Positions 21,001-32,452 of a stretch of DNA of 64,000 nucleotides are shown in pieces; the first letter of the stretch is position 1; each line of letters opens with the position of its first letter. This stretch comes from Paracyclopina nana. Taxonomy: Eukaryota > Arthropoda > Copepoda > Cyclopoida > Cyclopettidae. The translations under genes were made by a program, and so were the position numbers. The notes under the pieces were generated by a model. The model did no database searches. It had not been told where the DNA came from and was given only the letters and a program-made list of their open reading frames with translations. The DNA lies in NCBI GenBank assembly GCA_019096065.1, contig JAGUCH010000009.1, positions 3,482,001-3,546,000 on the forward strand, given 5' to 3'.

Positions 21001-21173
21001 ACTTCAGGGCAGCACTCGCCATGGGACGATTGACGAGCCGCCTTCATGATCGCGAGTTTGTGGTCGAGTACCGCATCGATTACCGCGAACATCGAGGTTA
21101 TGCTTTGTTCCAACCCCCAACCAAAGAAGAACGAAGACTCCTCCGCCAAATGGATCCACGCCCTGAAAATTGA
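18063..21173 (+). CDS. Extra 3' ORF of the BEL/Pao element (about 1036 aa)
   Basis: The open frame begins 13 bases after the Gag-Pol stop at 17868, but its first ATG is at 18063. The start is very basic (RSDDERSRKRRKSEVF and KPRERKDRRGRSKNEK), like a nuclear or nucleic-acid-binding tail. A middle segment (about 19880-20070) with strand/helix pattern VAVSFVSLNHRALIVHM then LPAQIKEVLKSPGVIKVG resembles the RNase D/WRN-type 3'-5' exonuclease fold. A C-terminal cluster near 20790-20970 has three Cys/His knuckles: CHACGKEGHATADC, one with wider spacing, then CELCGLLGHYTEQH. It occupies the place of an envelope gene but shows no signal peptide or membrane segments. Function is unknown. Confidence 0.75.
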   Translation: MDPGESRRSDDERSRKRRKSEVFKVPATPPKPRERKDRRGRSKNEKSQRSNTEVTTPVDPQSLVEAERNRLQDHYRSEETVFFEDFQRFIEAGDFDMVRSLYGNPNVFVAGSSDIYTRGVDNQGKSTKNARTAEQRANFSRVSLLAENAMVSKIMALCHPDLFDLWIEGCMKLNEDPALPAVNQVDEAKAAEQRLSDIAYQSLGHLLSTTEDSKMGLMRHLMARIKTPSAGALRAASEVVVELGRLPTHSEKVSGVTRNLVDPNRALRIYDSANRSSMTEPDNLGCALVGYEDLQKIYDHLVATGATIPGVTDRSWDVTLEPEGVVMYGRASRFVSGIPPLDDPVVRVKITNTPEKEEVVDPEAETEVESEPESDFRAKQFGPQPGHVSPPHDNQTSNSSKKRQLVREALRATQKPSSSISSPVVMERINKVVQECVALPESAQEDEIILQTDDEFSDMESVKSGKRREFVRDYAPKCPLAVELKRYITGNNTGLDCADKFCVLSAKDLRQTDMERKSRVAFGTISQAAARLQTFRKGPRRFEGHLPPLTVHVTQQMDAAQIGVLLERNAVIQEMHLYGVCVIKILGPTQVERESLIRVNPGTWQNAFVAVSFVSLNHRALIVHMLWDGSVLRGAHLPAQIKEVLKSPGVIKVGENIHRAIRQLQSIPGQNLVIRHVVESSNLVTFAYPQSEYGANYMQIRTDTGFLAERLDCPVRFVNDAELVDGYFRLPVPEFSFYHTPDNWTLDMQLFAVHDAAVIIELLRVIALRAAALEKMGPNADIVRVMHVVLLQGVGLEKCIVPNRALSDVSARPYGSWFTHDTFYDNDTGESVQHRAWPLIITQLQHFNSAEVVLGALKAFLHVRQWTRSPDVLSLDTKRALFKVFCVYPHEIDFYNRMLLFSGTGRTFPHCCHACGKEGHATADCPTNPVDLVCRYNLCGQNGHVEDVCPMLHHRCELCGLLGHYTEQHAHCTFLALMENFRAALAMGRLTSRLHDREFVVEYRIDYREHRGYALFQPPTKEERRLLRQMDPRPEN

Positions 21174-21183
21174 CTCGCTTCCT

Positions 21184-21197
21184 GGAGGGGGCGAGTA
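21184..21197 (+). other. Polypurine tract of the BEL/Pao element
   Basis: The purine-rich run GGAGGGGGCGAG directly precedes the right LTR and fits the plus-strand primer of LTR elements. Confidence 0.6.
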
Positions 21198-21447
21198 TGT
21201 TTGGAATATGTCGATCCAATTCTGCGCCCCTCATCGTTGATAAGAAGAAGAAGCTCCGCCGTGAATTGCTGATAAATTGAGAATATGTAAAATACTGAGA
21301 AATTAAGCACGTGTATAGTTCAGTCAATATATTACCACATTACTGTTCACTCGTACTTTATTAAGTCGTATATTTCAATGTTTAAGGTTTAAACTCTGTT
21401 CGTAGTCTTCTTAGATTCAGGTTGTCGATCTGGCATTTTCCCAAACA
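21198..21447 (+). repeat. Right LTR of the BEL/Pao element
   Basis: This 250-bp repeat appears identical to 11393-11642. Its right end is 85 bases from the stop codon of the minus-strand phosphatase gene. Confidence 0.95.
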
Positions 21448-21532
21448 GTTAGATAGATAAAATCGAAACCAAACCAGAATCAAAGCAATGCATTGTTAAC
21501 TTCATATAGTAGCAAAATATTGCTTTGCGAAA

Positions 21533-22476
21533 TCAACTCCTTGACAATTGCCTGAATTTGGATATGTCAAATTCTTCATCATCTGGGCTTTCCAAGCCAT
21601 GAGCATTATTGAAGATTTTCGCGAGAAAAAATAACTGCTGAGCACTGGGCATCACATCTCGCCTTGTTTTGACCGTTTTCAATGCATCTCTGATATCCAT
21701 GTTTTTCTTCAAGATAAGATAAGCTATGACACAGCTTGTGGATCTTGAGAGGCCCGCAAAACAGTTGACAAGTAATTTGATATCACCCTACATTATGTGA
21801 ACTTTGCCATAAAGATTGTCGTAAAATATTACTGTAATACCTTTTTCATGATTTCATCCATCTTATCAGCAGCATTCCTTAGAATTGCCTCTTGGCCAGA
21901 ATCGTTTTGATCAACATTATCCTTAATGGCCAGGCCAAAATATTCAATTCCAGCATCTTGTAGGAAACGAAGTTCAATAGCAACCAGCTATTTTTCACGA
22001 TACACACAATATACCTGCGTACGGTTTTGGATCAAAAGGTCCACAAGAACCTAAGCCTTTCCCTTCAGCGGTGTTGAAAACGCAATTTATGCCTAGTTGC
22101 TTCAGCAAATCAATACTCTGAAAAAAGGCCAATTTCAAAATATTTTATAGCATTATGTTATAAACAGAATTAGGCAGATTTACCTTTGCACCCCTGAAGT
22201 TTCCTATAAAAATGTTGTGAAACACCTCATCCGCTTGAGGCTCCTAAAAATGAGGGCAGTTATAATTAAGAATATTCCCAAATGATAAAAGCTTACCATG
22301 ACATTTCTCAGTTGGTTTTCTGCTGATCTCGCGTCTTCGATAGACTTGGCTTGCTTAATTTGATTCATCAATTGTTCATCCCATAATGGCAATTCAGTAA
22401 TTGGATCCACCAACTTTCTCGGGGACTCGGTTGCTGTCAAAATGCTTTTTAATTCACGAACAGAAACTCCACTCAT
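21533..22476 (-). CDS. Atypical dual-specificity phosphatase, VHR/DUSP3-like (five exons, 237 aa)
   Basis: Exons in gene order are 22476-22297, 22243-22184, 22117-22015, 21956-21841 and 21787-21533, all bounded by GT and AG. DUSPs of this class remove phosphate from Tyr and Ser/Thr, often on MAP kinases. The N-terminus MSGVSVRELKSIL resembles the recognition helix of DUSP3. IFIGNFRGAK and LGINCVFNTAEGKG match the early strands. D127 in GLAIKDN aligns with the general acid. The P-loop is VNCFAGLSRS at 160-169, with catalytic C162 and R168. The residue before the Cys is Asn161, where the family normally has His. The gene is compact, with introns of about 50-70 nt. It is divergent from the SET/MYND gene. 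Exon 4's acceptor (TTCCTACAAG) was chosen because it alone keeps the frame. Confidence 0.85.
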
Positions 22477-23948
22477 GTTTTTATCACACTGATGTCAAAA
22501 GCTTAGTGACGCAATCAGAGGCAATAAGTTCAACACAATTTATTAATTCCTTATCAGGACAGAGCATGCTAGGCAGAAGCAACTGACATACTTATAAAAG
22601 CCCCATGTCAACCTCAGCTTACATAGATAATCACACTTTCCTTACATCATAACATAATAGTGGCTAATCATAGCCCTCATAAGATGAATAAGATGAATCA
22701 CTTTTATTGAAAATTGAAGTAGCATTTCTTAAAATACATTTTTAAGCGCTAATCAGCGTAATCAAAGCTATATTTTACAATGAATAATAAGGGGCATTTT
22801 GGCCAGTAATTTGGGAACATTTGAGTAAAGCACCAAAACTTTAAAATTGAATTTCAGCTAACTTTCAGAGGAAGAAGCCCACCCACAGAAATAGCAAACT
22901 AGTTGCTTTATGGGCGATGAAAAAGGTCATTATGATAGGTTTACGCGTGGCCATAATCGACGACAATAAAACGAACCCTCTCGTAAAGGTCAGCTATGAA
23001 ATAAGTGCTGCTGGCGCTAATTCATCCAACACATAAATCCTCAATTCAACAAGACCCTTTCGGGTGTCACATCTCAGGATTAAAAGCATTTGTCAACTTT
23101 TTATACGGCCCATCATATAAGAGATTCAGGGTCATTTGCCTCAAACTATAAGCATTTCAACTGAGCTTGTGCTTCTACAGCCAAACACCTACAAAGTTTT
23201 TCATTGACAAATTAGCTTGGATTTGCACGCCTTTTTCATATCAAAAGCAGGGTGAAAGAGTTCAAAAACCTGAGATCAGCCTTATTTGTCGACGTTTTTA
23301 TGGAAGTCAAGAGGGAAAAAAATGATAATGGTGTGGTGAATTTTTCAAAGTCAATGTTAGTAGCCTTTTTGGACATCATGCTGAGATGAGTTCCCATTGT
23401 TTTATTTCACAATCGCCATCAATTAGATTCAGGAGCCATAACCCGTCAAGTGTCGAGGTACAACGATCCACGAGCCGAATTTGGATTGATTTGAAAAGTC
23501 CAAGAGAAAAAAAAGGAAACTAAATTTAGCAGAAGACATACGTACTTTCGAGTTCCTAGAGTAGTTCATTTAATCATGACATAAATGATTTGGAAAGGCT
23601 AAGGTAAAAATAGGCGCTTCATTTGAGTTTCACTTCAAGAGAAGCCAACTTAAAAGTTCAACATCTGTGACTCAAGAAAAGGTGAAGTTTTTGGCACCTT
23701 TCTGACCCATATGTCTCTTTTAAGGGCCGATTCAATAACTCTTCGAGTTTCACTTCTAAAAGGAAAGGTGACTGTTGAAGTAGCATCTTTTTTCACAAGA
23801 GATGCTTTCTTGAGCCGAAATCCTAGCTCAAACTAGATTTATCTAGTAAATGTTTAAATATGGCTGTAAACACTAGAGAGGCTAGCACTCAGTTAAGCCG
23901 CAATTTTCCTGGAGGGTGAAAGCTTGAACATTTTTATAGCACAACAAT
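22477..23948. other. Divergent intergenic region (phosphatase/SET-MYND)
   Basis: This is non-coding sequence shared upstream by two divergent genes. A TATA-like CTTATAAAAG lies near 22591. On either strand it is too far from, or imperfect for, a firm promoter call. The rest is AT-rich with nothing I can support. Confidence 0.35.
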
Positions 23949-25602
23949 ATGTCTAATAGCAAAGAGAGCTTATTCAAACTTTGCTCAAATGAAATAGAAG
24001 GAAGGTAAGCTAGACTTGCTGTATTTTGCTATGCACTTTAAAAACGTTGTTTTTTAAAAGATATTTGGTAGCGTCAAGGGACATCAAAGCAGGTGAACTG
24101 ATCCTTGATGAAGAACCTATGACAAGATGTCCACCATACAGCACTCCACCCATTTGCCTGGGATGCTATGTCCTGTTGGAAAAGCACCATTTCAAGGCAT
24201 GTCCTCAATGCAATTGGCCCATGTGTAGTGAGAAGTGTTGCCTAAGTGCTGATCACCTTCAAGAATGTGACTTGTTCAAAGCAGCCAATTACAAGGTGAA
24301 CCCTGATGAGTTCAACTTTGAGACTTTTGAGCCTCTGTATGACGTGCTGACGCCCCTGAGAGTTCTCAGTTTACGAGAGAAAAGCCCTGAAAAATGGAAG
24401 GAATTTTCGCAGCTCATGTCACATATGGACGATTGGATGCAATCCCGAACTTGGATAGAGGAGCACCAGCCAGCATCGGATTTTATTCTATCAATGAAGC
24501 TCAAAGGAGTGGATCAAGCATTGATATGGAGGATTTTTGGCATTTGCTACACCAACGAATTTTCAGCAAAAGTACGAGACTGCAGGGTCAGAATGACCTA
24601 TGCGAAAGTTGCAATGTTATCTCATGACTGTTGGCCTAATGTGACCAGATACATTTGTGGAATTCGCCAGAAGAATCGCATCAAATGCCTAGCCTCCAAG
24701 GACATTGCAGCTGGAGAAAAGCTATCCATTACTTACGTTGACCTTATTCTTCCAGGCCTGATTAGAAGAGACATCTTGAGAAAGGTCAGTTCAAGCTGGA
24801 TTTTTCCCCTTGGGAAGCTGACAAATTATCCAACTTTGGTATAAAACAAAATACGCTTTTACAGAGTAAGCACTTTGAATGCAAGTGTGAAAGATGCGAG
24901 GATCCGAGTGAATTTGGCACCCATGGGAGCTCCTTTATGTGCCAGAAGTGCCAAACTGGCAGCCAAAGTTACCCAGAGTGGATTTGCACTAATTGCAAGG
25001 AGAAGAGGGACAAAAAGCTAACTGAACAAATGACTTTTGACATCTATGAGGAAAGTGAGGCCCTCATTAAAGACAAAGCTAACTGGTCAGTTGTGGCTTA
25101 CGAGAAATTCCTGCTCAAGTATGGAAAAATATTGCACCCGAGCAATCTTTTATTGGCTCGCATCAAGCAGAATTTAGCCAGTTTTTATGGGCGACTCGAT
25201 GGCTATCAAATGCAAGATTTAGCTTTCAATCCAATGCTGCTTGAAAGAAAGCTTTGCATCACTCGAGAATGCCTTGACGTCGTGGATAAAATTGAAACGA
25301 GCATAAGCTCCATAAAAGGTGAATTCTACCTAAAAATTAGTCCACTCATCCAGGCACTTAAGTTACTCTTTATAGGCGTTCTTTTGTACGAGCTCCACAT
25401 GCCTCTCATTGTGAAAGCTCAGACTGAATTGACGTCAGGAAAAATTGACGAGGTCAAGGCGAGAAAGCAGTTCAAAAAAGCAGTCAAGTGCCTGAAAAAT
25501 TCACTCGAGCATCTCAAATATGAGCCCGAAGGGTCCTTTGAGAATCAACTTTACGTGGCTGGTCATGAATCCTTGGGCCAATTAAAAAACTTGCTACAAT
25601 AA
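23949..25602 (+). CDS. SET and MYND domain protein, arthropod SmydA-like (three exons, 505 aa)
   Basis: Exons are 23949-24004, 24061-24784 and 24865-25602. The short first exon (MSNSKESLFKLCSNEIEG) joins exon 2 through a split Arg codon, giving EGRYLVASRDIKAGE, the typical SET start. The MYND zinc cluster follows: C51/C54, C66/C69, C74/C78, H84/C88. The core SET motif is SHDCWPN near 205-211, where most SMYD proteins have NHSCxPN, then GEKLSITYVD near 240. The post-SET cysteines are C266, C268 and C271. The C-terminal 200 residues are helical, as in SMYD proteins. Such proteins are lysine methyltransferases or their non-catalytic relatives, and the substrate cannot be told here. An AATAAA lies at 25668-25673. 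The split MYND and Cys-rich PQCNWPMC style suggests the arthropod-expanded SmydA group. Confidence 0.9.
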
Positions 25603-28600
25603 TAACCATAAAGATATCAAACGAAGAGAAGTATTTATTATTATTTTTTTGATCTTACAAGAGGCCGAATAAAAATTTGACCATTTTACTATATTATAAA
25701 AAGACCTGACGTACACATTCCACATCATTATTTCACGAGAATGCCCGTTATTACAGACATGAATAGGCTTGTTGCTCAACTTGGCCCCCATCAACATCAT
25801 CCCAAAATATGGGAGGCCCAAAATTGTCGACATTTATTGACGAGACTTGTTAGCAGGTAGCGAACTGACCATATCATCAAAAATGGATATACGGGCTCAT
25901 TTTTTAGTCATCAATTGGAGCTCTAGGCCATCGCAGTAGTAGGCATTACGTTTGTGACTGAAGCAGGCAACAAGATTCGTTGAATTCGTCCGGGCAATTT
26001 CTCAGAAAGAAATAACGTAAAAAGCTTGCTGATCACATAAGTTTCCAGTCTTGAAATGTGTTTTTCCACAAAATATCTAATATAGGGGAAGACTGCCAAG
26101 GTCATAAGAAAAATGGGATGATTTTTTTCACACAACAAACTTAAACTTGTGTCAGCTTTGATAAGATCTCTTTCATAAAGGGTTGTTTCCCATGCTGACA
26201 GGAGATTGAGCTCATTAGCTGCAAAGCACTATGAGCCATAATTGCCTCTAAACAGGCCTGAAATTGCAATTGAGAGTAAAATGCCCAAATTGGCTAATTA
26301 GAAGTAATTTCAAAAGTATGATAGATAGTCATCATTTTTCAAGCCTTCCCACAGTGCAGCCCAGATTTACTAGTCAAGGTCATGGATAATCTAATCCACA
26401 TTCCTACAGATCTTCAGGGGGTGCTAAATAGCCAATCTTGAAATATGAACTCAAAAAGTCCCTTATCAAGAGCCGCGGGTGGGAAAAAGCACAAGGAAAT
26501 ACAAAAGTAAGAGAAAATAGAAGGCTTAGTATACCAATTTCATCATGGATATTGCTTCAACTTGCTTTCTTTTGCTACTCTTTTTTAAATCTAAGAATCA
26601 CTATTAATAGAATTTCTATAGAAGACACTCAAAACGCTCGGAAAGCTTCTCCTTCCCCCGTAGAGTGAATATGTACACACTTAGAGGGCTCAGTGAAGGT
26701 ACAAGGCTTAAGGCAACATACTTAATGCTCATCTTTGTTGATAGTACAGTATTTTTAGACTTTTCAGGTCTATCAAAAGTATATTAGATGGCCCACGTGG
26801 ATCGCGATAAGGGGTGGTGTGATATGTGGGTAAATGGTTTGAATCTATCTCTTATAGCATCTAAGAAGGATTGCCTTCTTACACAGTAGGGCTCCAAACT
26901 AAGAAAAAATATCCCCTAGCTTCCCATAATTTGAAAATTATTGCGGAATTGGAATGCCAATTTTTCCTATTATCAAGTTTATTAGTTTTTAGCTCCATTT
27001 TTACGCAGATGCCATATAGTGCATGAGAGATCGAGGCAATTAGACACGATCACATTTATCTCCCCCAAGGTGGGTCTCTGTAGGGTGCAGTAGAACAAAA
27101 AAATCTGGTTTGGAATGCATTTTCAAGGGCTTAAAGATGCATCAGGAATAAAGACACTTCACGAGCCAAAAGATGCACCATAACCACCTTAGAGGAAGGT
27201 GTATTAGATGCTGGTAAAAAACCACCTCACATTATAATTAATGGTAAATTATCTTCAATTGGAAGATTTTTACGATTATCAAAAGCTCCTACAAAAAGTG
27301 TACTTAAGCTGTAATTGAACATCATTAATGTCGTCAGAGAGAGAGAGAGAGCAATTACAATAGAAAAGTACTAGCACTGATCTTTCAGATCAAGTATCCT
27401 TAGGGGCTGCATTGTAAAAGGTGAAAAATTGGTATCTATGTCGTGAAGACAGGTCGGTTTTCTGGAGCCATCATCATCATCAAGCTTCACCAACTCCTCA
27501 GCTACCAAAATAGATAAGCAAATGGCTCCTGCCAACCACAAGAACAAATTCCAAAAAAGCTCTGATCATGGCTAAAAGCCATTTTGCAAACTTGTTCACT
27601 AGCATAGGCAAAGGGTCCACCTCAACACCCACGCAATTTAAATCTGCCGGACGAAAGAAAAGTGAACTTGGTCAGCCCCTTAAAGAAATACTATGCAATT
27701 TCCTGGAGTCCTTCAGAAGTCTGGGAATGTCATGACATCAGTGGAAGATTTTGATGTTAGAGGCCAAAGGCTCCGCCCATGCCAGAAATGAAGCATGTCC
27801 GTGATAATGACCGAAATCAACCACGCTGCTACCATAACCTTACAATTAGAGACCTTGATCATAGCATTCAATGCACTTGATCATAATTCGACAAATAACG
27901 AATTTAGCTAGCATTATGAATTATGGCTAAAGAGAGGCTAATTCAGAATCTCATCAAAAGCTGATTCTTCTCCTCATCATCATCTTGGTAAAAATTGGTT
28001 TTCTTTTCATGACTTTTTCGACGTCCAAGTGAGAAATGAGTTTTCTTGGCTGAAAAGCTGGGAGGTGTGGTAGGAATGTTGTCAGCTAAAGCTCCCATTT
28101 TTTACTGTTGAAAAAGTCCGCAAAGCTTCAGTCAAGCTATCATGTCAAAACATGCTGCTCTTGCTATTTTTGATAGCTGGTAGCAACAAAAAAAAACAAG
28201 ATTAATGTTGTTGCAAAGATGGCATCATGATTCAACAAGAATTTCCATGATAGGTCAAATCCTATATCCCACCTTAGTGATTCATACTTTATCTTTAAAA
28301 GACAAATGTATAAGCGGTTTCATCGAAAAAAGTATCGAATGCAAGCAAAGTGAATTTGTTCATTCGTTTTTTCTTGCATAAATATATTTAGCAGTAAACA
28401 GCAATATCAAAATAGGAATTTCGAGATATGTGACAAAGCAGATGGTTTGGGCTTATAAAAAATGTGTCTTGGGCTTTTTATGAGATTCTATCGATCAGGT
28501 AGGCCTGAAATTGATTTCAATTCAAGCCTGTCATCCGAAAATGGGCAATACAATGGCCAACATGCGACACAGAGGGATCAACCTTGGACAAAACCAGCTT

Positions 28601-31600
28601 AGAGTTATCCCTACTTACGTGTTTTGCCTCTGAATGCCTCACTGTGAAAAGACTAACAAACAATCTCTTGTGGGCAGTTGACAACTCAAAAAATCAAGGT
28701 AAGCAATAGCATAGGAAAAAAACTGCCAAAATCACCCAAAAGTTGAACTGAGGAGTTCAAGGACATACTTTGATAATGATTGAAGCATAGAGAACTATTT
28801 TGAGTTCTATAGAAAAATGCATGGAAAATGCATATCTCATTTTTTCCCTCTTTCAGCAGCTCACAAAAGTTGCCGCAATTTATGCACCGTCATCCACTCT
28901 TTTTCATGTGGATGGGGGAGGAACTTAGCTAATTTATTGATCCTCAGTTGGTTTTTTAGATAACTTCTTTGAAATATGGGACCTCACGCTTGGAATGCAT
29001 TTTTGAGAGGGGGTTGGGAAGGTTTTTTGACTAAATTGTTCACGGTTCTTGAATTGATTCTCCATTAACTTGAGGGTGCATTATGACTTCCAACTTCCCT
29101 GCTTTGATGCACTTTTTTAAGTAGAAACATGGACAAATATGAGCCTATTGAAAATTCAATACCTTGTCATGCAACATGTTGATGTCATTTATCATTTGTG
29201 GCCACTCAGGCTCTATCAGTTCGAGTCATATGTCAACAATTTGCTTTTTGAAGCCCACCACCATTGAAGGCTTGAAATTGATTGGAGATATGATTTAAAA
29301 GTAAGCTCTTCTTCTTCATTCATTCTCTGAGTCTGTGCTTGTACATTTACAAGATGAAGTAAGCAAAAAATGCTAAGCAATTGAAAACCTTTCAGTTTGA
29401 AAAGGCCCTTCCAGCAAGTTTTACATGATGGCAATTTCAAAGCTGTTCAGGGTCAACAACCATGACATGGATTTGCTTCTTTGAAAAAATCTTATCCAAT
29501 ATCCAAGTAACTGACACTACACTTTGGGTAGATTTTCAGCAAAAGTTCTGAGAATTACCTAATTTCCTAAATTGTTGATAAACTCAAATTCTAAATGTTT
29601 GTCTTTTCTATCTTTGGATTAAACTGAGGTTCCTTTCTAGGCACTTTTTAAGCACATTTCAGGCTCAAAACTGCAAGTTCCCCATAGTGCCCTAAAAGAA
29701 CCTTTTTATGCCCTAGTAGGCACAATTCTTTTTCAAATGCACTTAAGTGCATTCTTGTCTGTCTGAGAAGGGTCTACTTTTGGAGGAGGAGCTTTGAAAA
29801 CATGAAAAAATACAAACTCATTGCTGTGTAGAGTAACATTCCTGCAATTGCTCCTACAAAATATCTTGCAAACCGTTTGAAAATATTTAAAAAAATAATA
29901 ATTGATGACCCCTTCAGAAGACACCCTTTCTTAATATAGATGAGTTAGATGATTTAGAGGACTTGGATGATCATCTTTGTCAACTATACTTGTACCGAGA
30001 CCCTTCAAAAGATGTGCTAAAATAGCCAAAAATAGAGAGAACAGATGCTTATGAACCTCTATCGTTGGTCTGAGAAAAATATATCAGTAAAACGTAGGAT
30101 CTCTGAATTAGAATTGGCACTTCTAAGATTTGGATCAAATGAAGCTAAAAAAGAACGAATTCTTGTTAATTAAGCATTTTATTATGGCGGCACCATTTTT
30201 TGTGCCTACACAAATCTTATCATGACTGACCAGAGAGGAAAAAAATCAGGAGCATTAAAAGAAGTGCGGCCTTTTGTGCAAACCATCTGATGCTGCAAGC
30301 TTTAATGCCCTGTTCATGTATTAAGAATGCCTTAAGGTATGGAAAAAATTGTCATAAGGAAAAGTGAATCTGCTGCTGACTGCCACTCCACGAGTTCAGC
30401 TTGGGGCCGAGCGGCGTTTTTCATGGCAATTTTTGCTATTTTGTCGCATGGTTTTCAGCATATTTGAAAACAAACTATCTTTCATTAAGCTTCTTTAATG
30501 AAAGATGAAATTTAACTTTTGATTTTGCTCAAAATGTTCAAATGCAGAGTACTTAGAAGCCAAAATTAGATTTGTTTACTTTCAAGTTGGCTTAAGGTCG
30601 ATCTGATTTTTCTAGTGGCAGCTGGCGCTTGTCATAAGACAATTTTTCTCCTTTCCTTGAGGTGTTTTTCATGCCTTTTCCTAAGGAGTTTGGGGCGTAC
30701 ATGAACAGGACATAAGACACAAGAGATAAAACGATATTTAAGGTCATGAAACAACAATTCTTAAATATTTTGCAGTAACAAGGCCACAGCAACAGGCTCA
30801 CCATAAAAAGGAATAAGATAAAGGTCCTCACAAAAGAAAAAAGTTGGATCTTCCAACAAGATCTATCCCTACTACAACTATTGGCCATTTTTTTCATTGT
30901 GAACTAGTTCTTTTTCTCTGGGCTTTTTTATCTGAGTACAGGCCATTAGAGTGTGACATCATCTAGCAACAGCACAAGGCAATCAAGAGTTAAAATCACT
31001 CCAGTCACCTTTTATGGAACCCATTCATTTTGGAAAACTTTCATAGGGCTTTTTGATAATCTTCTTGACTTGATTGGTTCCCAAGGATTTTTTAAGTAGT
31101 GCCGAAGAATATATTTTGCTACATCACTTTTTTTCCTTTAACATATCCAGACCCCCAATGGAGCACACATTCAATAGATTTTTGAGACATTTTTTGACAA
31201 TCATAAAAATTCTACTGGACTTGTCCACCTAGCAGTTTCCAATTCTTATCTAAAAAAAACTTCAGTTTATCTGGATTATTGTTTCTTCTTCTGTAAGTCC
31301 CATAAATAGAGGTCTCCTTTGGGCCACCTAAGAAGTAAACCCAAAAAAAGTTGCCAATGGCTTTTGATATTTATCTTCTTTAACGACTATTCATTCAAAC
31401 TACCATGATAAAAAGTTATTTTATTTCGTGAAAAAGGGGAGCCAAATCTATAACTGTAATTTATAGTGTTTACACTTTTTCAAACCAATATACGTACAAT
31501 GACTCATGCATTGTGATGGAATTCGATTAGATCAAATCCCCTTTTGTTCAGTTGAATAGGGATTGCATTGCTAGTTCATTTTTCAATCTTTGCACTGTTT

Positions 31601-32452
31601 TCCCACATCATTTTTGTAAGCTGAATTAAATAATGAAAATCCTTTCAAACTACTTCTTTTGTTGGGAGTCCTATACCAACATGGAGCCAAATAATTGATA
31701 TTAAGAGCTTCACTTCCCTGTAAGATGGCACTGAATGTATTTGAAAGTCATGTAGCTTTCCTCTTCCCCTGAGAGGGAAAGCATCTAGTGAGGCAATTCC
31801 GAAGCATAAAATGATCCTAGCATCTTAACAGTACTTGTTTCTTGGAAAGTTGGGATAATGCAAGTCAAAGTTATTAGAAAAGTTGAGGGATCCAAGTTTT
31901 TGATATGGTCTGCATTGCATTTTCTCCTCCAGGGAAAGAGGAATGCAGCACTATGAAGAAGCACCTGGTCACAACTATAGAATTGGATATCATAAAGCAT
32001 GCATATTGCTTATAAACAGTCCACAGACATTACTAACTATTCTTAGCATGAGTGGTGGGTAAATCAAAAGCAGAAATTCAAGCATGACACACAGAAAGCA
32101 CTAAATCCTCCCAAGATGCTCTTTGGAAAGTCTCCATGCTTTACAAAAGATAATTAAATTACAATGTAGTCCACTAACAGTAGTCTGGGAATTTAAGGAA
32201 AGCTACTACTGAGCAATAATGCATTATTGATTTTTCTATACTCTAATGCAATAGAGTGAAACTTTACCTAGTACTTTTGTTTGCACAGGGCAAGGATTGA
32301 TCAGACTGCTGGAAAGCTTCTTCTTTATCAAGCAGTCTGAGGATCCTATGGGTGCCAGAGACGAAGCCGTCTGAGCTCCCTCAGTCGACGAGTGGACTTA
32401 TGGCCTCCAAGACATTATTATTATGATGATGCGAGGGCCTTAGTGAGCGACC
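25603..32452. other. Intergenic between the SET/MYND and repeated-module genes
   Basis: It contains the SET/MYND poly(A) signal (25668), a short (GA)8 run at 27336-27351 and a 10-bp stem-loop near its end. No ORF here has protein-like composition with splice support. It is AT-rich and non-coding as far as I can see. Confidence 0.4.
32301..32340. repeat. Perfect 10-bp inverted repeat with 20-nt loop
   Basis: TCAGACTGCT at 32301-32310 pairs exactly with AGCAGTCTGA at 32331-32340. It lies about 110 bases before the start codon of the repeated-module gene, so it would be in its promoter or 5' UTR. Confidence 0.75.

Larger units (their letters stand above)
11393..21447 (+). mobile_element. BEL/Pao LTR retrotransposon, apparently whole and young
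   Basis: The element has 250-bp LTRs with TGTTTGG...CCAAACA ends, a primer-binding-like site just inside the left LTR and a purine-rich tract before the right LTR. One long Gag-Pol ORF is followed by a second long ORF. The order protease region, reverse transcriptase, RNase H, zinc-binding integrase and C-terminal domain is that of BEL/Pao. GTTA flanks both ends (11388-11391 and 21448-21451), probably the target duplication. By eye I found no difference between the two LTRs, so insertion is recent. It sits between the 3' ends of two minus-strand host genes. Confidence 0.93.

Noticed and set aside
30592-30897. Minus-strand frame with hydrophobic runs, possible membrane protein
   Set aside because: The hydrophobicity comes from T-rich codons (F, L, V) in AT-rich DNA, and there is no other support.
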